A stretch of 57,408 bases of DNA. Origin: Clostridia bacterium. Its GTDB lineage: Bacteria > Bacillota > Clostridia > UBA1381. The stretch spans positions 1-57,408 of the forward strand of contig JAFSXU010000074.1 of NCBI GenBank assembly GCA_017443895.1, read 5' to 3'. The position numbers were made by a program, and so were the translations under genes. The notes beneath the pieces are model-generated. The model saw only the letters and a program-made list of their open reading frames with translations. It was not told the DNA's origin and ran no database searches. Below, piece after piece: positions 43,606 through 53,028 of this stretch. Position 1 is the first letter of the stretch, and each line of letters starts with the position of its first letter.

Positions 43606-44039
43606 ACTTTATAAATCTCTATTTCCCTGTAGTTTTCGTCAATATCCATATTTTTAAGGATATTTATTTCGTATCTTGTATCGGGCAGAATATCCTCTAT
43701 AAGCTGTGGCCATTCAATTATGCTTATACCGTCGCCATAGACATATTCCTCATACCCTATTTCATACATTTCGTCACTGTTGCTTATCCTATACACATCA
43801 AAATGGTAGAGTGGTAATCTACCGCTCTCATACACATTTACAATGGTAAAGGTCGGGCTTGTTATATACTCCTCTATTCCAAGACCTCTTGCAAAGCCCT
43901 GAACAAATGCAGTTTTGCCTGCGCCAAGATCACCGCGCAGGCATATAACAGTGCCCGCTTTAATATCTTTTGCCAAATCGTGGGCAAAAGATACAGTATC
44001 TTCATAGCCATACGACTTAAATGTTTTTAAATGCTCCAC
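43602..44039 (-). CDS. tsaE: tRNA threonylcarbamoyladenosine biosynthesis ATPase TsaE
   Basis: A 145-residue P-loop ATPase of the t6A pathway. The Walker A is LRGDLGAGKTAFVQGFARGLG, and YITSPTFTIVNVYESGRLPLYHFDVYR and IIEWPQLIEDILP are the conserved family blocks. It is first in a tsaE-tsaB-MBOAT-SGNH gene run. tsaD is not in the window. Confidence 0.96.
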   Translation of the reverse strand: MEHLKTFKSYGYEDTVSFAHDLAKDIKAGTVICLRGDLGAGKTAFVQGFARGLGIEEYITSPTFTIVNVYESGRLPLYHFDVYRISNSDEMYEIGYEEYVYGDGISIIEWPQLIEDILPDTRYEINILKNMDIDENYREIEIYKV

Positions 44040-44056
44040 TTTTCCACTTTCTCTAA

Positions 44057-45727
44057 TCAGAATAATCCCGAAATTACTCCGTCATTATCAACATCTATAT
44101 TATTTGCTGCAGGCTCTTTTGGAAGCCCCGGCATTACCATAATATTACCTGTTTCCACTACGATAAAGCCTGCGCCGTTTGATACTCTTACCTCGGATAC
44201 ATTGACAGTAAAGCCCTCGGGTCTACCCAGTAATGACGGGTCATCGGACAAGGAATACTGCGTTTTTGCGATACATACAGGCTTTTTATCAAGTCCGAAC
44301 TCTTCTAACTTCTTTATCGCCTTTTTAGCCTTATTTGAGTATGACACGCCCTTACCGCCGTATACCTTAGTAACTATTGCATTTATTTTATTCTCAATGC
44401 TGTCATTTATATCATATACAGGGTTATATGTTGCCGTATTGTTATCAATAGCCTCTAAAACTGCATTGGCAAGCTCTATACCGCCCTCTCCGCCTTTTGC
44501 AAATACCTCTGACATTGCACATTTAGCGCCGAGGCTCTTGCAGGTATTAACAATATAGTCAAGCTCGGCATCTGTATCTGTGTCAAAACGGTTAATTGCA
44601 ACTACAACAGGCGCGCCGAAGCTTACCATATTTTCGATATGCTTGCCTAAGTTTACGATACCTTTTTTGAGTGCGTCAAGGTTCTCTTCTTTTAAATCCG
44701 CCTTTTTAACACCGCCGTTATATTTGAGTGCGCGGACGGTTGCAACGATTACAACCGCATCGGGATGAATATTTGCCATACGGCATTTTATATCCATAAA
44801 CTTTTCTGCGCCGAGGTCTGCGCCAAAGCCTGCCTCGGTAATTGTATAATCAGCCATTTTCATTGCAAGTTTGGTAGCTTGAACACTGTTACAGCCATGC
44901 GCAATATTTGCAAACGGACCGCCGTGAATAAGGCATGGCGTATGCTCAAGAGTCTGCACAAGGTTTGGCTTTATAGCGTCCTTCATCAGCGCCGCCATTG
45001 CACCCTCAGCGTGAAGCTCACGGGCATAAACAGGCTCGCCCGACCTCCTATAGCCTATAATTATCTCACCAAAACGGCGCTTTAAGTCCTCCAAATCACT
45101 TGCAAGACAGAGTATCGCCATAATCTCGGAGGCAACCGTTATCATAAATCCGTCCTCACGAGGTACACCGTTTATGTGTCCGCCAAGGCCTACCATTGTA
45201 TGTCTTAAAGCACGGTCATTGGTATCCATTACCCTTTTCCATACGATGTTTGTAACATCAATATCAAGCTCGTTACCCTGGTGGATATGGTTATCAATCA
45301 TTGCGGATAACAGGTTATTTGCGGCTGTTATTGCGTGCATATCGCCTGTAAAGTGCAGATTTATATCATCCATCGGCACAACCTGGCTGTATCCGCCGCC
45401 GGCGGCACCGCCCTTTACTCCCATAACAGGCCCCAAAGACGGCTCACGAAGGGCAAGCACACATTTTTTGCCAAGACGGTTCATGGCATCGCCAAGACCT
45501 ATGGTTGTTGTTGTTTTACCCTCGCCCGCAGGCGTAGGGTTTATTGCAGTTACCAAAATAAGCTTACCGTCGGGGTTGTCCTTAAACTTATCCCGAACCT
45601 CTGTGCCAAGCTTTGCTTTATACTTTCCGTAAAATTCAAGCTCGTCTTCACTGATATTGAGTTTTTTTGCAACATCTTTAATGTTATCCATTTTTGCTGC
45701 CAATGCAATTTCTATGTCTGATAACAT
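44057..45727 (-). CDS. fhs: Formate-tetrahydrofolate ligase
   Basis: A 556-residue enzyme that makes 10-formyl-THF from formate, ATP and THF; in anaerobes it serves one-carbon metabolism and the Wood-Ljungdahl methyl branch. [18 protein letters not shown] is the P-loop, [24 protein letters not shown] and [11 protein letters not shown] the family signatures. The length is typical. No partner folD or acs genes adjoin it. Confidence 0.97.
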   Translation of the reverse strand: MLSDIEIALAAKMDNIKDVAKKLNISEDELEFYGKYKAKLGTEVRDKFKDNPDGKLILVTAINPTPAGEGKTTTTIGLGDAMNRLGKKCVLALREPSLGPVMGVKGGAAGGGYSQVVPMDDINLHFTGDMHAITAANNLLSAMIDNHIHQGNELDIDVTNIVWKRVMDTNDRALRHTMVGLGGHINGVPREDGFMITVASEIMAILCLASDLEDLKRRFGEIIIGYRRSGEPVYARELHAEGAMAALMKDAIKPNLVQTLEHTPCLIHGGPFANIAHGCNSVQATKLAMKMADYTITEAGFGADLGAEKFMDIKCRMANIHPDAVVIVATVRALKYNGGVKKADLKEENLDALKKGIVNLGKHIENMVSFGAPVVVAINRFDTDTDAELDYIVNTCKSLGAKCAMSEVFAKGGEGGIELANAVLEAIDNNTATYNPVYDINDSIENKINAIVTKVYGGKGVSYSNKAKKAIKKLEEFGLDKKPVCIAKTQYSLSDDPSLLGRPEGFTVNVSEVRVSNGAGFIVVETGNIMVMPGLPKEPAANNIDVDNDGVISGLF

Positions 45728-45788
45728 AATTTTCCCCCTTATATTTTTGTTCCTTTAGCTAAAACACAAATAGAGCTGAATATATATC

Positions 45789-45815
45789 CAGCTCATTTCA
45801 TGAACGCTTCCGTTC
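45789..45815 (-). terminator. Hairpin between the coiled-coil gene and fhs
   Basis: GAGCTG and CAGCTC pair around an AT-rich loop near 45772-45798 and are followed in the minus direction by a T-rich TTTGTGTTTT stretch. It probably ends the rsmD-coaD-coiled-coil transcript before fhs. Confidence 0.45.
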
Positions 45816-45817
45816 CA

Positions 45818-46285
45818 TTAGTTATTATTGAAGTAACCTCTGTCCTCACGAACCTTACGGAGAAGAAGGTCAAGTCTATGCTCAACATCGTTTAAGATAT
45901 CATCAACATACTGATCTGTATCAGTCTTAATATCCATTGCCTTTGCTGTAGCTGTATTTACAAGCTCGTTTGCCTTATCATAAGCGCACTTTGTAATTTC
46001 ATGCTCATCAATAAGCTGCATCTGAGTTTCCTCAGCACTCTTTCTGATTGATTCCGCTCTTGACTCTGCCTCTGATAAAATTCTCTGACGCTCTTCCTTA
46101 ACCCACTTAGCTTCCTTGAGTTCATCAGGGTATACAAGTCTGATCTCCTGAATATAGTCAAGAAGCTCATCCTTATCAAGCATTACCTTTCCTGTAAGCG
46201 GTACTGCCGATGCCTTGTCAATAGTTTCCTCCATCATATCAATGATTTCCATGATATCCATTTCTGTATCCATTCTTAGACTCAT
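45818..46285 (-). CDS. Coiled-coil protein, F0-b/DivIVA-like
   Basis: A 155-residue, strongly helical and acidic protein with a long heptad region (about 55-130: ELKEAKWVKEERQRILSEAESRAESIRKSAEETQMQL). It looks like the coiled-coil proteins found next to coaD in Clostridia, often labelled ATPase- or cell-division-like; no function is established. The start is uncertain: the first ATG touches AAAGG, and a second ATG four codons in has better spacing (46273). Confidence 0.75.
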   Translation of the reverse strand: MSLRMDTEMDIMEIIDMMEETIDKASAVPLTGKVMLDKDELLDYIQEIRLVYPDELKEAKWVKEERQRILSEAESRAESIRKSAEETQMQLIDEHEITKCAYDKANELVNTATAKAMDIKTDTDQYVDDILNDVEHRLDLLLRKVREDRGYFNNN

Positions 46286-46295
46286 CCTTTCAATC

Positions 46296-46769
46296 TCAAT
46301 ATTTTTCTTTTATTTTTTCTATTATTTGTGTCGGTACAAAACCGTTCAAATCACCTTTAAATGCCGCAAGCTCTTTTACCATGCTGGAACTGATATAAGA
46401 ATACTTGGTATTGGTCATCATAAACATTGTTTCAATGTTTGGGTTTAATGCTTTGTTTAACAGCGCCATTTGAAATTCATATTCAAAATCATTTACCGTT
46501 CTTAGTCCTTTTATTATAACACAAGCATTTTTCTCTTTTGCAAAATCTACCAGCAAGCCCGAAAAGCTGTCTATCTCAACATTGTCTAAATCTGCCGTTA
46601 CCGATTTTAAAAGTTCAACTCTTTCCTCTGCGTCAAACAAGGGTTTTTTTGCACCGTTTATAAGCACGCCGACTATAACCCTGTCATAGATTTTACTTGC
46701 TCGCTCAATAATATCTAAATGACCGTTAGTTACCGGATCAAAGCTACCCGGATAAACTGCTATTTTCAT
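46296..46769 (-). CDS. coaD: Phosphopantetheine adenylyltransferase
   Basis: A 157-residue nucleotidyltransferase for the penultimate step of coenzyme A synthesis. [19 protein letters not shown] carries the TxGH motif, and [19 protein letters not shown] is the C-terminal signature. It directly follows rsmD (46769/46770 adjacent), the usual Firmicutes arrangement. Confidence 0.97.
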   Translation of the reverse strand: MKIAVYPGSFDPVTNGHLDIIERASKIYDRVIVGVLINGAKKPLFDAEERVELLKSVTADLDNVEIDSFSGLLVDFAKEKNACVIIKGLRTVNDFEYEFQMALLNKALNPNIETMFMMTNTKYSYISSSMVKELAAFKGDLNGFVPTQIIEKIKEKY

Positions 46770-47318
46770 CTAACTTTCCTTCCCATATCGGTATATGGTA
46801 ATATATGTCCGCCCGTATTTTTTCTGACGGTATATTTGGAGCCCGTCCATCTCGCCGTGAAAATCCGTGCTGTCACTTTCAAGCATTATTATCCCGTCAT
46901 CAGACAAAACACGGTTTTTTACTATCCCCTCCAACGCCGGCTCTATAAGACCTTTGTTATAGGGTGGGTCAAGAAATATTATATCAAATACGGCATTTGT
47001 CCTTTTTATATAGTCAAAGCATGAGCAGTTTATAATTTCACACCTGTCGGTATATGAAAGGTCCTCTGCATTTTTTCTGATAATATCAATTGACCGCTTA
47101 TCGTTATCAAGACACACAGCGCTTTTTGCGCCTCTTGAAATCGCCTCAAAGCTCAACGCTCCGCTACCCGAAAACATATCAAGCACCGACGACATGGAAA
47201 TGAAGGGACTAATAATATTAAAAACAGACTCTTTGACTCTATCTGTAGTAGGTCTTACATCGTCGCCGTCAAATTCACGCAATTTATGTCCGCGACGCTC
47301 ACCTGCAATTATTCTCAT
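46770..47318 (-). CDS. rsmD: 16S rRNA (guanine-966-N2)-methyltransferase
   Basis: A 182-residue Rossmann-fold methyltransferase. RIIAGERRGHKL opens the protein, VLDMFSGSGALSFEAISRGAKSAVCLDND is the SAM-binding region, and IIFLDPPYNKG is the NPPY-type catalytic motif. It methylates G966 in helix 31 of 16S rRNA. It leads the rsmD-coaD-coiled-coil unit. Confidence 0.96.
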   Translation of the reverse strand: MRIIAGERRGHKLREFDGDDVRPTTDRVKESVFNIISPFISMSSVLDMFSGSGALSFEAISRGAKSAVCLDNDKRSIDIIRKNAEDLSYTDRCEIINCSCFDYIKRTNAVFDIIFLDPPYNKGLIEPALEGIVKNRVLSDDGIIMLESDSTDFHGEMDGLQIYRQKKYGRTYITIYRYGKES

Positions 47319-47478
47319 CAGGCAATCCTCCGTTATCCAGTTAATATTCTAACCCAAAATATTCAAAAGGTCAACCTTGTTTTTGTCTTTTTGCATATTT
47401 TCAATATTTTGCACACATTTTTGTAACTCTTTTGATATATTATGTATATTTTTTTACACATAACGGTTTTTTTTGCGT

Positions 47479-50292
47479 TTATTCGTCAATATCCTCGCTA
47501 AACTCAGGTAAAATTTCACCTCTTACATAATCATGCTCGGGTACAGGTATCTCACCCATATCAGGACCGATATAAAATCCTGTCTGCGGACACTGGTTAT
47601 ATGCGGTATTTTGCCATGCAATAGAGAGTCTGTACACGCTATCGTGCATAAGAGTATACATTCTGTGCTCGGTTAAATCTGTCGTTGTGTAAATGCGAAG
47701 CTCGGTGTCATCCTCGTTACGCCATACCACATCCTCACGCCAGTCGCCAAAGATACATGCCTGTATGCAGGGCGTACCCTTGGTTGAGTTGTTTGATAAA
47801 ACACCCTGAGGTGAAAGGATAGTTACAAGCTTATTATTCTCATAATCCCATTTATAGATTTTTGGATAGCCCCACTTTAAATCCTCGTCAAATTCGTGGT
47901 CTAAAAGCTCTCTTATAAGGTCGCCGTCCCACCAAATCGCAAAGTTTATGGATTTTGGCCCGACCTCGTTTATTACCTCGCCGTCCATGGTGTATATGCT
48001 ATCATCCATTACCCAGCACTGGTTACCCTTATATCTTGGATCAATCTTTGCGCACAAGCCTCTTGTTGTATCTCTGCCTGTGTATCTTCCCCATTTAACC
48101 TCGCCGGTTGCAGGGTCATGAACCTCAAAGCCGTATTCTGCCTCTGCCTCCTCATGAATTTGGAAGCAGTCAAGTCCTTTAGTATCGGGTCTAAACTTAC
48201 CCACATTTATACAGTCGCCATGCATAAGACCTGTAGAATACATACCCGTTCCGTTATGGTCAACAGCCATTGAGCCGTATACAATTTCATCCTTTCCGTC
48301 ACCGTCAACATCGCCAACGCCCAAGTTATGGTTGCCCTGGAAGGTATATTCGATATTCGTCGTACTGTCGGCCCTAAAGTGCCAGCGCTTAACAAGCTTA
48401 TTATCTATTACATCCCATGCCACAAGATGTGTCGGTCTGCCATGGTCATAGTAGCCTCTGCACATTACAACGCTTGGATTTATACCGTCAAGATATGCAA
48501 CACAGGCAAGGTAACGGTCACATCTGTTACCCCAGCTATCGCCCCACTGCGCAACATGTCCGCGCGGAGGATCGTATTCAACCGTATCTATAGCCATTCC
48601 GTTATCGCCTCTGAATATGGTTAAATACTCGCTTCCCTCAAGGATAAATCCGTCTGCATTCCTGTAATCGGCATTCGGGTTACCGATAACATTTCCTACG
48701 CCGTCAACTGTACCGTCGGCAGTTTTGCACACCAGCTCCGCCTTGCCGTCATTGTTAAAGTCATACACCATAAACTGTGTATAGTGCGAACCTGCGCGGA
48801 TATTCTTGCCCAGGTCAATCCTCCACATATGTGTGCCGTTTAACTTGTATGCGTCAAGTATACAGTTACCCGTTGTACCCTTATGCGAATTATCCTTACC
48901 GTTTGCGTCCCAGCGCAATACTATTTCGTATTCGCCGTCACCGTCAAGATCGGCAACGGAGGCATCATTTGCAGTATACTCATACACCCTATCATGCGGA
49001 GATATGAAATCGGCAGGCTTTTGAAGCGGAATTGACCAATACTCCTTTTCCCAAACGGTAGTCGTATATCCGTCCTTTTCCATTTTACCGTTTAATACAG
49101 CTTTTACGGTATAGCTATATCCCGGTCTTCCCTCTTTATCAAGGTAGTTTGTTGCGCCGTTTAGCACTCCCGTTATTTTTTCGCCGTTTCTGAACAGCAC
49201 AAAGCCCATACCAAGCTTATATTCATACGCCTGTAATCTCCACGCCAGAAACACGCCGTCCTTTGTAGGCACTGCAATCAATGCACGGTCTAATGTCTCC
49301 ATTTTACGCTTTGGCTTTGGGCACTGTATTTCACTCTTAATCTCATACATCGGCGAAAAACCATGCGGAGTTACAGCCTGTATGGCATATGTAAATTCCA
49401 CATTCGTGTCCACATCAACATCTATGTATTTAAACTGGTTTGAGCGCGCGGTGTCAATAAGCGTCATTTTACCGTACGGCGCTTTTTTGTATATGTTATA
49501 GAACGCCGCATCATATGTGCTCTCCCACATCAAAATTACAGAATGTGCCTTTGACACAACCTCAAGGTTCTTTATTTCCCCCGACATCTCTTTTCCGTCA
49601 ACAACCTCTGCCTCAACTGTGGAATGGTGAGAGCCTCGGAACTTGTTTGAATATAACGGATATACGCTGTACTCATATTTTTTACATAAATGCACAGTTG
49701 TGTCGGTATACTCTTCACCGTACACATTATGTACGATATCACGCTCGTTATTTCTATAGTTAATCCTTGTAATCTGATATCCGTGCGCACCCTCTACAGG
49801 ATCCCATGAAAGTGTTATCGACGGGCACTCCGGTCTTGCATCAACACTGTATTTTACCTCAGACATTTTTAGCCACCGCTTTTGCGCAATATCTATAGCA
49901 TTTAATGCAGGACGCTTACCCGAAAACTCAAATAAAATCTCGCCGTTTGTTACCTCCACCTCATGGAAACGCTCAATAACCGTTGAATCGCTTACCCATG
50001 TATGCTGTTCCTCGCCGTTAATTGAGAACACCGTAGTAACATCGCCCTCGTCTTCATAGTCGCCGAGCGCAATTCTTATTTTATACATGCCGTTTGGGAT
50101 TTTTACCTTAAACGCATTGTTATCCATAATCAAAAAGTCACGCATTACAGATTTCTCGCCCGTTCTTCGCAGCATTGCCTGAGCTTTTTTGATTATACCA
50201 TAGCCTCTTTCTTCATTATAAATAGTTCTGCCCGTAACCTTTATGTATCCGGGTTCAACCTCTTTACTTCCAAAATCAAAACTAATATCCAT
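47479..50292 (-). CDS. Rhamnogalacturonan lyase, family PL11
   Basis: A 937-residue enzyme that cleaves the rhamnogalacturonan I backbone of pectin. Residues 1-135 form a galactose-binding-like beta sandwich (FDFGSKEVEPGYIKVTG). About 150-420 contains fibronectin-III-like modules (PSITLSWDPVEGAHGYQITR). About 430-937 is the PL11 beta-propeller, with calcium-binding repeats such as ADLDGDGEYEIVLRWD, YDFNNDGKAELVCKTADGT and GDVDGDGKDEIVYGS. No signal peptide is visible, so it may act inside the cell on imported oligosaccharides or be exported by another route. Confidence 0.9.
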   Translation of the reverse strand: MDISFDFGSKEVEPGYIKVTGRTIYNEERGYGIIKKAQAMLRRTGEKSVMRDFLIMDNNAFKVKIPNGMYKIRIALGDYEDEGDVTTVFSINGEEQHTWVSDSTVIERFHEVEVTNGEILFEFSGKRPALNAIDIAQKRWLKMSEVKYSVDARPECPSITLSWDPVEGAHGYQITRINYRNNERDIVHNVYGEEYTDTTVHLCKKYEYSVYPLYSNKFRGSHHSTVEAEVVDGKEMSGEIKNLEVVSKAHSVILMWESTYDAAFYNIYKKAPYGKMTLIDTARSNQFKYIDVDVDTNVEFTYAIQAVTPHGFSPMYEIKSEIQCPKPKRKMETLDRALIAVPTKDGVFLAWRLQAYEYKLGMGFVLFRNGEKITGVLNGATNYLDKEGRPGYSYTVKAVLNGKMEKDGYTTTVWEKEYWSIPLQKPADFISPHDRVYEYTANDASVADLDGDGEYEIVLRWDANGKDNSHKGTTGNCILDAYKLNGTHMWRIDLGKNIRAGSHYTQFMVYDFNNDGKAELVCKTADGTVDGVGNVIGNPNADYRNADGFILEGSEYLTIFRGDNGMAIDTVEYDPPRGHVAQWGDSWGNRCDRYLACVAYLDGINPSVVMCRGYYDHGRPTHLVAWDVIDNKLVKRWHFRADSTTNIEYTFQGNHNLGVGDVDGDGKDEIVYGSMAVDHNGTGMYSTGLMHGDCINVGKFRPDTKGLDCFQIHEEAEAEYGFEVHDPATGEVKWGRYTGRDTTRGLCAKIDPRYKGNQCWVMDDSIYTMDGEVINEVGPKSINFAIWWDGDLIRELLDHEFDEDLKWGYPKIYKWDYENNKLVTILSPQGVLSNNSTKGTPCIQACIFGDWREDVVWRNEDDTELRIYTTTDLTEHRMYTLMHDSVYRLSIAWQNTAYNQCPQTGFYIGPDMGEIPVPEHDYVRGEILPEFSEDIDE

Positions 50293-50403
50293 AATTTATC
50301 CCCTCAATTGTCTATAGATATTTTCATTATACACCAATATCAAAAAAAAAGAAAGGTCTATATACTATTTTTTATAAAATTTAGCATATAAACCTTTTAT
50401 TTA

Positions 50404-51522
50404 CTATCCTATAGCAAGGTACAAGCCTGTAAGAACAACCAAAAAGACTATATTCACTATTGAAAAATACAATAAATATTTTCCGCGCAAGGACTTATTC
50501 TCTTTTGCAACAAATTTAAACGATATAAGGCTTGCCATTGATGCTATCAGCGTTCCCAAGCCGCCCAGGTTTACACCGACAATAAGCGGTTTTAAATTAT
50601 CCGTAAACCCCGACAGTAAAAGCGCCGCAGGTACATTGCTTATCAACTGACTTGACAGTATACCCGTTATGCACTCATGCCCCTCTATAACCGAGTTTAG
50701 ATAAGACGAAAACATATGCACCCTTCCCATATTACCGATAAATATAAAAAATGCGATGAAGGTAAGTAAAAGTGTATAATCAACGCTTTTAAATATCTTA
50801 TAATCGGTTATAGCCATAACCATAATCACGACTGTAAGCGTTATTCTGTAATCAAGCATATGTCCGACTGTTGCCAGGCACAGCAAGAACAGTATTGCAT
50901 AAATTACTACTTTCGGTTTTTGAGTTATATGTTGTGCATTATCAAATTTGATTTTTATATCGGTATTTTTGTTTCTTAATACTATCCACAACGATAAAAG
51001 AAGAAATGATACCGCTGTATATGGGAGCATCAAAGCTAAAAACTCGCCCACACCCATTTTTGATATACCGTGAAGGTAGAGATTTTGCGGATTACCTATA
51101 GGTGTCAGCATACTGCCAAGGTTTGCCGCAACCGTCTGCATAACAACTGTTTTTATAAGCAGCCTGTCCTCAGCCTCTGTCATATCAAGAATTACAAAAG
51201 CAAACGGCACAAAGGTTATAAGCGCCACATCATTTGTTACAAGCATACTGAAGAAAAAGCACAGCATTATCAGTATAAATAACAGGCCCCTGAGACTATG
51301 TATTCTTTTTAGCAGACTTTGAGCCATGATCTTGAAAATGTGCGTTTTTTGAAACCCTGCCATTACCGCCATAAGACAAAACAGTAATGACAATGTTCTA
51401 AAATCTATGTAGCTAACATATTTTATATCGGGCTTTATAAAAAATGCCGATATAACGGCAATAACCGTCGCCACACTCAAAACTGTTTCGTTTTTTATAA
51501 TTTTAAAAATTTTGTTTACCAT
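50404..51522 (-). CDS. SLC13/ArsB-type anion permease
   Basis: A 372-residue polytopic membrane protein (about 10 helices). FRTLSLLFCLMAVMAGF, MLVTNDVALITFVPFA and NLGSMLTPIGNPQNLYL match the ion-transporter superfamily that carries sulfate, dicarboxylates, citrate or arsenite. The substrate is not clear. It is next to the PL11 lyase, but 111 bp separates them. I take ATG at 51522 with GGAG close by; GTG at 51531 is an alternative. Confidence 0.82.
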   Translation of the reverse strand: MVNKIFKIIKNETVLSVATVIAVISAFFIKPDIKYVSYIDFRTLSLLFCLMAVMAGFQKTHIFKIMAQSLLKRIHSLRGLLFILIMLCFFFSMLVTNDVALITFVPFAFVILDMTEAEDRLLIKTVVMQTVAANLGSMLTPIGNPQNLYLHGISKMGVGEFLALMLPYTAVSFLLLSLWIVLRNKNTDIKIKFDNAQHITQKPKVVIYAILFLLCLATVGHMLDYRITLTVVIMVMAITDYKIFKSVDYTLLLTFIAFFIFIGNMGRVHMFSSYLNSVIEGHECITGILSSQLISNVPAALLLSGFTDNLKPLIVGVNLGGLGTLIASMASLISFKFVAKENKSLRGKYLLYFSIVNIVFLVVLTGLYLAIG

Positions 51523-51531
51523 AAGCTCCAC

Positions 51532-51720
51532 ACTTTACTGATACTTAACATTCCGTTCTGCACTTTTTACGATGATAAAATACATTTACTTAATTAAACT
51601 TCTTAATACAAAATTCTTACGCTGCAAATGAATAATGAAAAACAAAAGATAAAAATAAATACACTTTCAGTTTTAGGAGATAGTGAATAGCGAAGAAGTA
51701 ATAAGTAAAAATCGGCACGG
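51532..51720. other. AT-rich gap without a gene
   Basis: I see no open frame, structured element or clear promoter in this stretch between the permease gene and the hairpin-array element. Confidence 0.5.
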
Positions 51721-51917
51721 TTTAGATGCAAGCTTTTTAGCTAAATTTTGTGCTGACGCACAAAGTGAAATATTTGCTTTAAGCAAATGTGAAATTTAAA
51801 ACCTGCGGTTTTAAGCTAAATTAAATTCGCTTATTTAGCGTGCGAAGCACATTTAGCTCGCGAGGCGTATTTAGCTGACGAAGTCAATTTAGCTCGCTCA
51901 AAGAGCGAATTTAGCTG
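51721..51917 (-). repeat. tRNA-linked hairpin-array element, copy B
   Basis: A 197-bp copy of the element at 32555. Hairpin arms lie at 51747-51753/51758-51764, 51772-51777/51783-51788, 51798-51803/51807-51812, 51841-equivalent GTGC/GCAC, 51859-51861/51865-51867, 51877-51879/51883-51885 and 51895-51899/51903-51907. Linkers read ATTTAGCT. Several stems differ from copy A in sequence yet still pair. It lies immediately past the terminator of tRNA-Ser(GCU). Confidence 0.75.
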
Positions 51918-51950
51918 AAAAAACGACTTGTCTAAACAAGTCGTTTTTTC
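51917..51950 (-). terminator. Terminator of tRNA-Ser(GCU)
   Basis: GAAAAAACGACTTGT (51917-51931) pairs perfectly with ACAAGTCGTTTTTTC (51936-51950). In the minus direction it starts directly after the encoded CCA. Confidence 0.88.
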
Positions 51951-52041
51951 TGGCGGAGAAGGAGAGATTTGAACTCTCGCGCCGGTTACCCGACCTACAC
52001 CCTTAGCAGGGGCGCCTCTTCGGCCTCTTGAGTACTTCTCC
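51951..52041 (-). tRNA. tRNA-Ser (anticodon GCT)
   Basis: The minus strand gives a 91-nt cloverleaf with a long variable arm, as expected of serine tRNA. Acceptor GGAGAAG pairs with CTTCTCC, anticodon stem CGCCC/GGGTG encloses loop CTGCTAA with anticodon GCU, the T arm has AGTTCAAATCT, and CCA is encoded. It decodes AGC and AGU. Confidence 0.95.
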
Positions 52042-52080
52042 TTATGCTACAGGTCATATAAGACCTTTACATATCTTAGA

Positions 52081-52141
52081 AAAAAATTGCATACATTCCA
52101 CTGACTGCGGCCGTTCTAATCGGCAGCCTGTTTTGTATGCA
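52081..52141 (-). terminator. Terminator of tRNA-Ser(UGA)
   Basis: TGCATACA (52088-52095) and TGTATGCA (52134-52141) close a hairpin with an inner CTGC/GCAG pairing, followed in the minus direction by seven T. Confidence 0.8.
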
Positions 52142-52164
52142 GTACCATGATATTAGGTTTTAAA

Positions 52165-52252
52165 TGGAGGAGAGAGCGGGATTCGAACCCGCGGATGCTC
52201 GCACATCACCGGTTTTCAAGACCGGCTCTTTCAACCACTCAGACATCTCTCC
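52165..52252 (-). tRNA. tRNA-Ser (anticodon TGA)
   Basis: The minus strand gives an 88-nt serine-type cloverleaf. Acceptor GGAGAGA pairs with TCTCTCC, anticodon stem CCGGT/ACCGG encloses loop CTTGAAA with anticodon UGA, a long variable arm follows, the T arm has GGTTCGAATCC, and CCA is encoded. It decodes UCA and, by wobble, other UCN codons. Confidence 0.95.
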
Positions 52253-52282
52253 GTATTCTCTTTTGTCTCACTGACGAAGTAT

Positions 52283-52311
52283 ATTATAGCAAAACAAAAC
52301 CTGTTTGTCAA
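52283..52311 (-). promoter_or_regulatory. Consensus promoter of the tRNA-Ser genes
   Basis: Perfect TTGACA (52306-52311), 17-bp spacer and perfect TATAAT (52283-52288) on the minus strand, 30 bp before the tRNA-Ser(UGA) 5' end. A terminator lies between the two tRNA genes. Confidence 0.85.
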
Positions 52312-52580
52312 CAGTTTTTTTGATTTTTTTCAAAAAACTGTTATAGGGCAAGATTTTATAACATCCATAAATTTGTTTTTATTTATTAACGCATATAAAG
52401 ACTGTTGGTTAAACACTCAAACGAAAAATACGCAATTGTGTAAACCGACCTCCCAAATGTCAGACTATAAATCTAACAATTGGAAGATCGGTTTTTATGG
52501 CAAAGTATAGAATTTGAAACAAGAGCTATGCAGACATACTTATACAGTCAGGGTAGGCATTTCCAAATTAAAGTAAACAT
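52312..52580. other. Gap with one imperfect hairpin; no gene seen
   Basis: The only structure I see is ACCGACCTCCCAA (52444-52456) pairing with TTGGAAGATCGGT (52480-52492), 11 of 13 pairs, followed by TTTTT. It may be a terminator or the degenerate end of an insertion sequence. The rest is AT-rich without a supported reading frame. Confidence 0.45.
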
Positions 52581-52961
52581 TTAAACATCTTCTGAACAAA
52601 TAACGATCTCCAAATCATCGTTATGTATTATCTCTCCTTTTAGTTTAGCCGTCTCTAACCATTTGAGTGAGCTACTGTCCGTATACACTACCGGTTTTGT
52701 TCCCTCTCCGTTATGCACTGTGTTATTTTCGATATATAGCCTGCAACTGTCTCCCTCTCTATCAACACCTTCAAGCATATACCGTGCCGACAAAAGCTCC
52801 TCAGCGCCTATAATCTGCGTGTCAACGGCTCCTTCAAGAATTTTACCTTTAAAAATATCGCTGTTACAAAAGCCGTCGAATAAAACCATACGGACAGTAT
52901 TATCACTTGATTTTAGTTCAATCGTTTTCTTTACATTGATATGCAATCTCAGAAGCTCCAT
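52581..52961 (-). CDS. DUF3237-like small protein
   Basis: A 126-residue cytoplasmic protein. The pattern GKILEGAVDTQ...LSARYMLEGVDREGDSCRLYIENN followed by PVVYTDSSSLKWLETAKLKGEI resembles DUF3237 beta-barrel proteins, whose function is not established. It lies 67 bp downstream of the GH43 gene on the same strand and may belong to the same pectin or arabinogalactan utilisation locus. Confidence 0.65.
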   Translation of the reverse strand: MELLRLHINVKKTIELKSSDNTVRMVLFDGFCNSDIFKGKILEGAVDTQIIGAEELLSARYMLEGVDREGDSCRLYIENNTVHNGEGTKPVVYTDSSSLKWLETAKLKGEIIHNDDLEIVICSEDV

Positions 52962-53028
52962 AATACCCTCATTTCGTGTAAGCGCAGTTATTTGCCGAAT
53001 CTTGACTTGTACTTTTTACCGACACACC

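Noticed and set aside
45174-45632. A 152-codon plus-strand open frame within fhs.
   Set aside because: It is antisense to the strongly conserved P-loop half of formate-THF ligase and has no start signals.
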